The notes beneath the pieces are model-generated. The model was not told the DNA's origin, did no database searches, and was given only the letters and a program-made list of their open reading frames with translations. The translations under genes were made by a program, and so were the position numbers. Of a stretch of DNA of 64,000 bases, positions 61,879-64,000 are shown piece after piece; position 1 is the first letter of the stretch; each line of letters opens with the position of its first letter. Source of the stretch: Paraburkholderia caledonica NBRC 102488. Lineage in GTDB: Bacteria; Pseudomonadota; Gammaproteobacteria; Burkholderiales; Burkholderiaceae. The DNA is taken from assembly GCF_000685095.1 (NCBI RefSeq), contig NZ_BAYE01000006.1, positions 62,001 through 126,000 of the forward strand. Reading direction: 5' to 3'.

Positions 61879-64000
61879 TTGGCTTTTCAATCGACTTTTC
61901 CCTTCGAAACGTCCGCGACCCGTGCGGACGCTTCGTCCCTGTTGCGGCTTTTACCCGCTCACGAGGGACATTGGGACGAGTTGCGCGACGCGTCGGGCGC
62001 GCTGCGCGCCCCTTGGCGGCAGTTCTTCGAGCGGCTCGGCGAAGACGGCATCGCGCGGCTCGAAGGTCACCGCGCTTCGGTCGCGCAGCAGATCCGCGAT
62101 AACGACATCAGCTACAACGTCTACGCGGATAACGGCGAGCCCCGCGCGTGGGCGCTCGACCTGCTGCCGTTTCTGATCAGCGAAGCCGAGTGGGCGCATA
62201 TCGAGCGAGGCGTCACACAGCGCGCGCATCTGCTCAATGCGATCGTCGCCGACATCTACGGGTCGCAAACCTTGCTTCAACGCGGACAGTTGCCTCCCGC
62301 GCTGGTGTTCGGTCATCCCGGCTATCTGCGCTCCGTGAAGGGCTATGCGCCGCCTGGCGGGCAGTTCCTGCAAGTGGTCGCTGTCGACCTCGCGCGTGCG
62401 CCCAACGGCGAGTGGACCGTGATGGCGCATCGCACGGAGGCGCCCTCCGGCCTCGGCTATGCGCTGGAAAACCGGCTGATCGTTTCGGCGCTATTTGCCG
62501 ATCCGTTCCGTTCGATGCACGTAAGCCGCCTCGCGCCGACCTATTCGCAGCTGATGTCGACGCTGGTTCAGGCGGCGCAGGCGACCATGCGTCACGATTC
62601 GCCTCGCGCCGATGCTACGCCTCATATTGCGTTGCTCACGCCGGGGCCCTTCAGCGAGACTTACTTCGAGCATGTGTTTCTCGCGCGCTATCTGGGCGTC
62701 ACACTCGTGGAAGGCAAAGACCTCACGGTGCGCGGCGACATGCTTTATCTGAAGACGCTCGCCGGTCTGGAACGCGTGCATGTCGTGCTGCGGCGTCTGG
62801 ACGATGCGTTCTGCGATCCCGTGGAATTGCGAGCCGACTCGACCATCGGCGTGCCTGGCCTGCTGCAGGTCATGCGTGCCGGCAATGTAATCGTTTCGAA
62901 CGTGCCGGGGTCCGGCTTTGTCGAGTCGCCCGCCTTGCACGGATTTTTGCCCGGCATAGCCGAAACGCTGTTCGACGAAGACCTCGTTTTGCCGAGTGTG
63001 GCCACCTGGTGGTGCGGCGAACAGGCGGCGCGCGAGCACGTGTTCGCGCATCTCGAAGAAGCTTTTATCGTGCCCACGTGGCCGGTTGCGGCCCGCGATG
63101 CGCCGCCGGGCGTCGAGCAGGGCAGACAGCGGCTGTCGACGTGGCGCGAGCGTATCGAGGCGACGCCCGGCAACTATACGATCCAGCAGGCGCAGCGTCT
63201 TTCCTGCACGCCGCGTTACGAGGACGGTACGATCGGCGGGCGTCCTTCCGTGTTGCGGGCGTATGCGATCGCCGATGCGAACGGCGGCTGGCACGTCATG
63301 CCCGGCGGCTTCACGCGCATGGGCGCCGAGCGGCAGGCCACGGTATCCATGCAGTACGGCGGCAGCAGCGTCGACACGTGGGTGCTGTCCAGCCAGCCCA
63401 CGTCGACCTTCACGCTGCTGCCTTCGCCGATGCAGCCTGCGGACCTCGCGCGCAAGCATCGCACCGTGTCGAGCCGCGCTGCGGAGAACCTCTTCTGGGC
63501 CGGACGTTACGGCGAACGCGCGGAAAACAACGTGCGTCTGCTGCGCTTCATTCTGGGCTCGCTCGAAGGCAGCGATGCCGACACGATGCTCCCGACGCTC
63601 GTCGAACTTGCGCTGCACTGCGGACTTCTGCAGGCAGGCGACATCTCCGTGCCGCACACGCCGCAAGCATTCGAGCGCGCGCTGGTCGCCAATCTGAGCG
63701 AGAGCACGGGCGCTGCGAGCATCGGTCAGAACCTGAACTGTCAGGCTCGCTCGAATGGCGAAGTGCGCGGGCGGTTGTCGAACGATCATTGGCGCATCAT
63801 TCTCGCCGCGCGCAACGACTTCCGCGACGCGTTGCAGGAGCTGATGCCGGCTGCCGGTATCAGCGATGCGTTGCCACCGGCAGCGCTGAACGGCCGTGCT
63901 ACGAATGGCAGCAGCCGTTACGACCGCGTCACGCTGATGAACGCGCTTGAACGGCTGTCGGTGCAATTGTCGGCGATCAGCGGCGCACAGGGCGACCGTA
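61879..64000 (+). CDS. Circularly permuted ATP-grasp plus alpha-E protein (partial)
   Basis: The frame from TTG 61879 stays open to the window end and gives at least 707 residues with no stop, so the gene is cut by the right edge. It begins MAFQSTFPFETSATRAD. The circularly permuted ATP-grasp region includes QQIRDNDISYNVYAD, LTPGPFSETYFEH and ADSTIGVPGLLQVMRAGNV, and the alpha-E helical domain starts at SSRAAENLFWAGRYGERAEN (about residue 534). It probably ligates amines or amino acids to a carboxylate using ATP. The TTG start is the only one in range and lacks a clear ribosome site. It follows the DUF2126 gene by 29 bp. Confidence 0.9.
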   Translation, partial: MAFQSTFPFETSATRADASSLLRLLPAHEGHWDELRDASGALRAPWRQFFERLGEDGIARLEGHRASVAQQIRDNDISYNVYADNGEPRAWALDLLPFLISEAEWAHIERGVTQRAHLLNAIVADIYGSQTLLQRGQLPPALVFGHPGYLRSVKGYAPPGGQFLQVVAVDLARAPNGEWTVMAHRTEAPSGLGYALENRLIVSALFADPFRSMHVSRLAPTYSQLMSTLVQAAQATMRHDSPRADATPHIALLTPGPFSETYFEHVFLARYLGVTLVEGKDLTVRGDMLYLKTLAGLERVHVVLRRLDDAFCDPVELRADSTIGVPGLLQVMRAGNVIVSNVPGSGFVESPALHGFLPGIAETLFDEDLVLPSVATWWCGEQAAREHVFAHLEEAFIVPTWPVAARDAPPGVEQGRQRLSTWRERIEATPGNYTIQQAQRLSCTPRYEDGTIGGRPSVLRAYAIADANGGWHVMPGGFTRMGAERQATVSMQYGGSSVDTWVLSSQPTSTFTLLPSPMQPADLARKHRTVSSRAAENLFWAGRYGERAENNVRLLRFILGSLEGSDADTMLPTLVELALHCGLLQAGDISVPHTPQAFERALVANLSESTGAASIGQNLNCQARSNGEVRGRLSNDHWRIILAARNDFRDALQELMPAAGISDALPPAALNGRATNGSSRYDRVTLMNALERLSVQLSAISGAQGDR

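Noticed and set aside
62148..63950. 600-codon frame on the plus strand
   Set aside because: It overlaps the true ATP-grasp/alpha-E frame, which has recognisable domains and runs to the window edge; this one is Arg/Ala-rich noise.

Overview
The window is high-GC chromosomal DNA of the Burkholderia sensu lato group, most likely Paraburkholderia or Caballeronia. The evidence is the protein families present (DUF4148, DUF2968, DUF6232, DUF4410, a poly-3-hydroxybutyrate oligomer hydrolase, a phasin and a PaoABC aldehyde oxidoreductase) and the uniformly GC-rich third codon positions. I see no rRNA, tRNA, insertion sequence, prophage, integrase or CRISPR array. It reads as ordinary, densely packed chromosome with many short operons.

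Layout. 1-2198 (minus): paoABC, a periplasmic molybdenum aldehyde oxidoreductase, cut at the left edge. 2354-7573: PHB-oligomer hydrolase, a small protein, exonuclease III, and a stand-alone motAB stator pair. 7852-14691: DUF2252 protein, polysaccharide deacetylase, SDR, small oxidoreductase-like protein, sirtuin, DUF938 methyltransferase and gnd. 14954-19537: a DUF4148 secreted protein with a clear promoter palindrome, DUF2968 protein, cupin, a catalytically degenerate LysM/M23 lipoprotein and threonine aldolase. 19559-29265: MFS exporter, glycogen phosphorylase, a pepsin-like lipoprotein, LysR, azoreductase and an EamA transporter with a histidine-rich tail. 29293-33069: a CheB-CheR-PAS-HWE kinase with its receiver partner, preceded by an orphan ParD-like antitoxin. 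33408-38509: SRPBCC protein, pcm, DUF190, MFS, LysR and Ohr.

38563-41847 holds a second DUF4148 protein, then an operon of a GFA-domain protein, a 40-residue membrane protein, an OmpR-type regulator and its sensor kinase. 41955-47815 looks like an organosulfonate module: SoxC/SoxD-like sulfite dehydrogenase, TauD-like dioxygenase and a TauABC/SsuABC-like importer. 47930-54615: YihY, an SDR without its catalytic tyrosine, a tautomerase, LysR, a divergent thioredoxin-like/DipZ pair and a lone receiver. 54728-64000: DUF4410 lipoprotein, phasin, a zinc metallopeptidase, and a DUF2126 transglutaminase plus ATP-grasp/alpha-E peptide-ligase-type operon that runs off the right edge.

The most interesting signal is non-coding. 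A direct-repeat motif close to TTTGTATCGCAnTGTATC, with half-sites ten bases apart as expected for an OmpR-family regulator, occurs four times: twice around 38.9-39.2 kb, beside the DUF4148 gene and the GFA/regulator/kinase operon, and twice at 52.0 kb between the divergent thioredoxin-like gene and dipZ. Two copies share about 95 bp of extended similarity and the other two share a 46-bp ungapped block. I infer a small regulon in which the RR/HK pair at 39.8-41.8 kb controls itself and a periplasmic thiol-redox locus 13 kb away. This needs a genome-wide motif scan and binding data.
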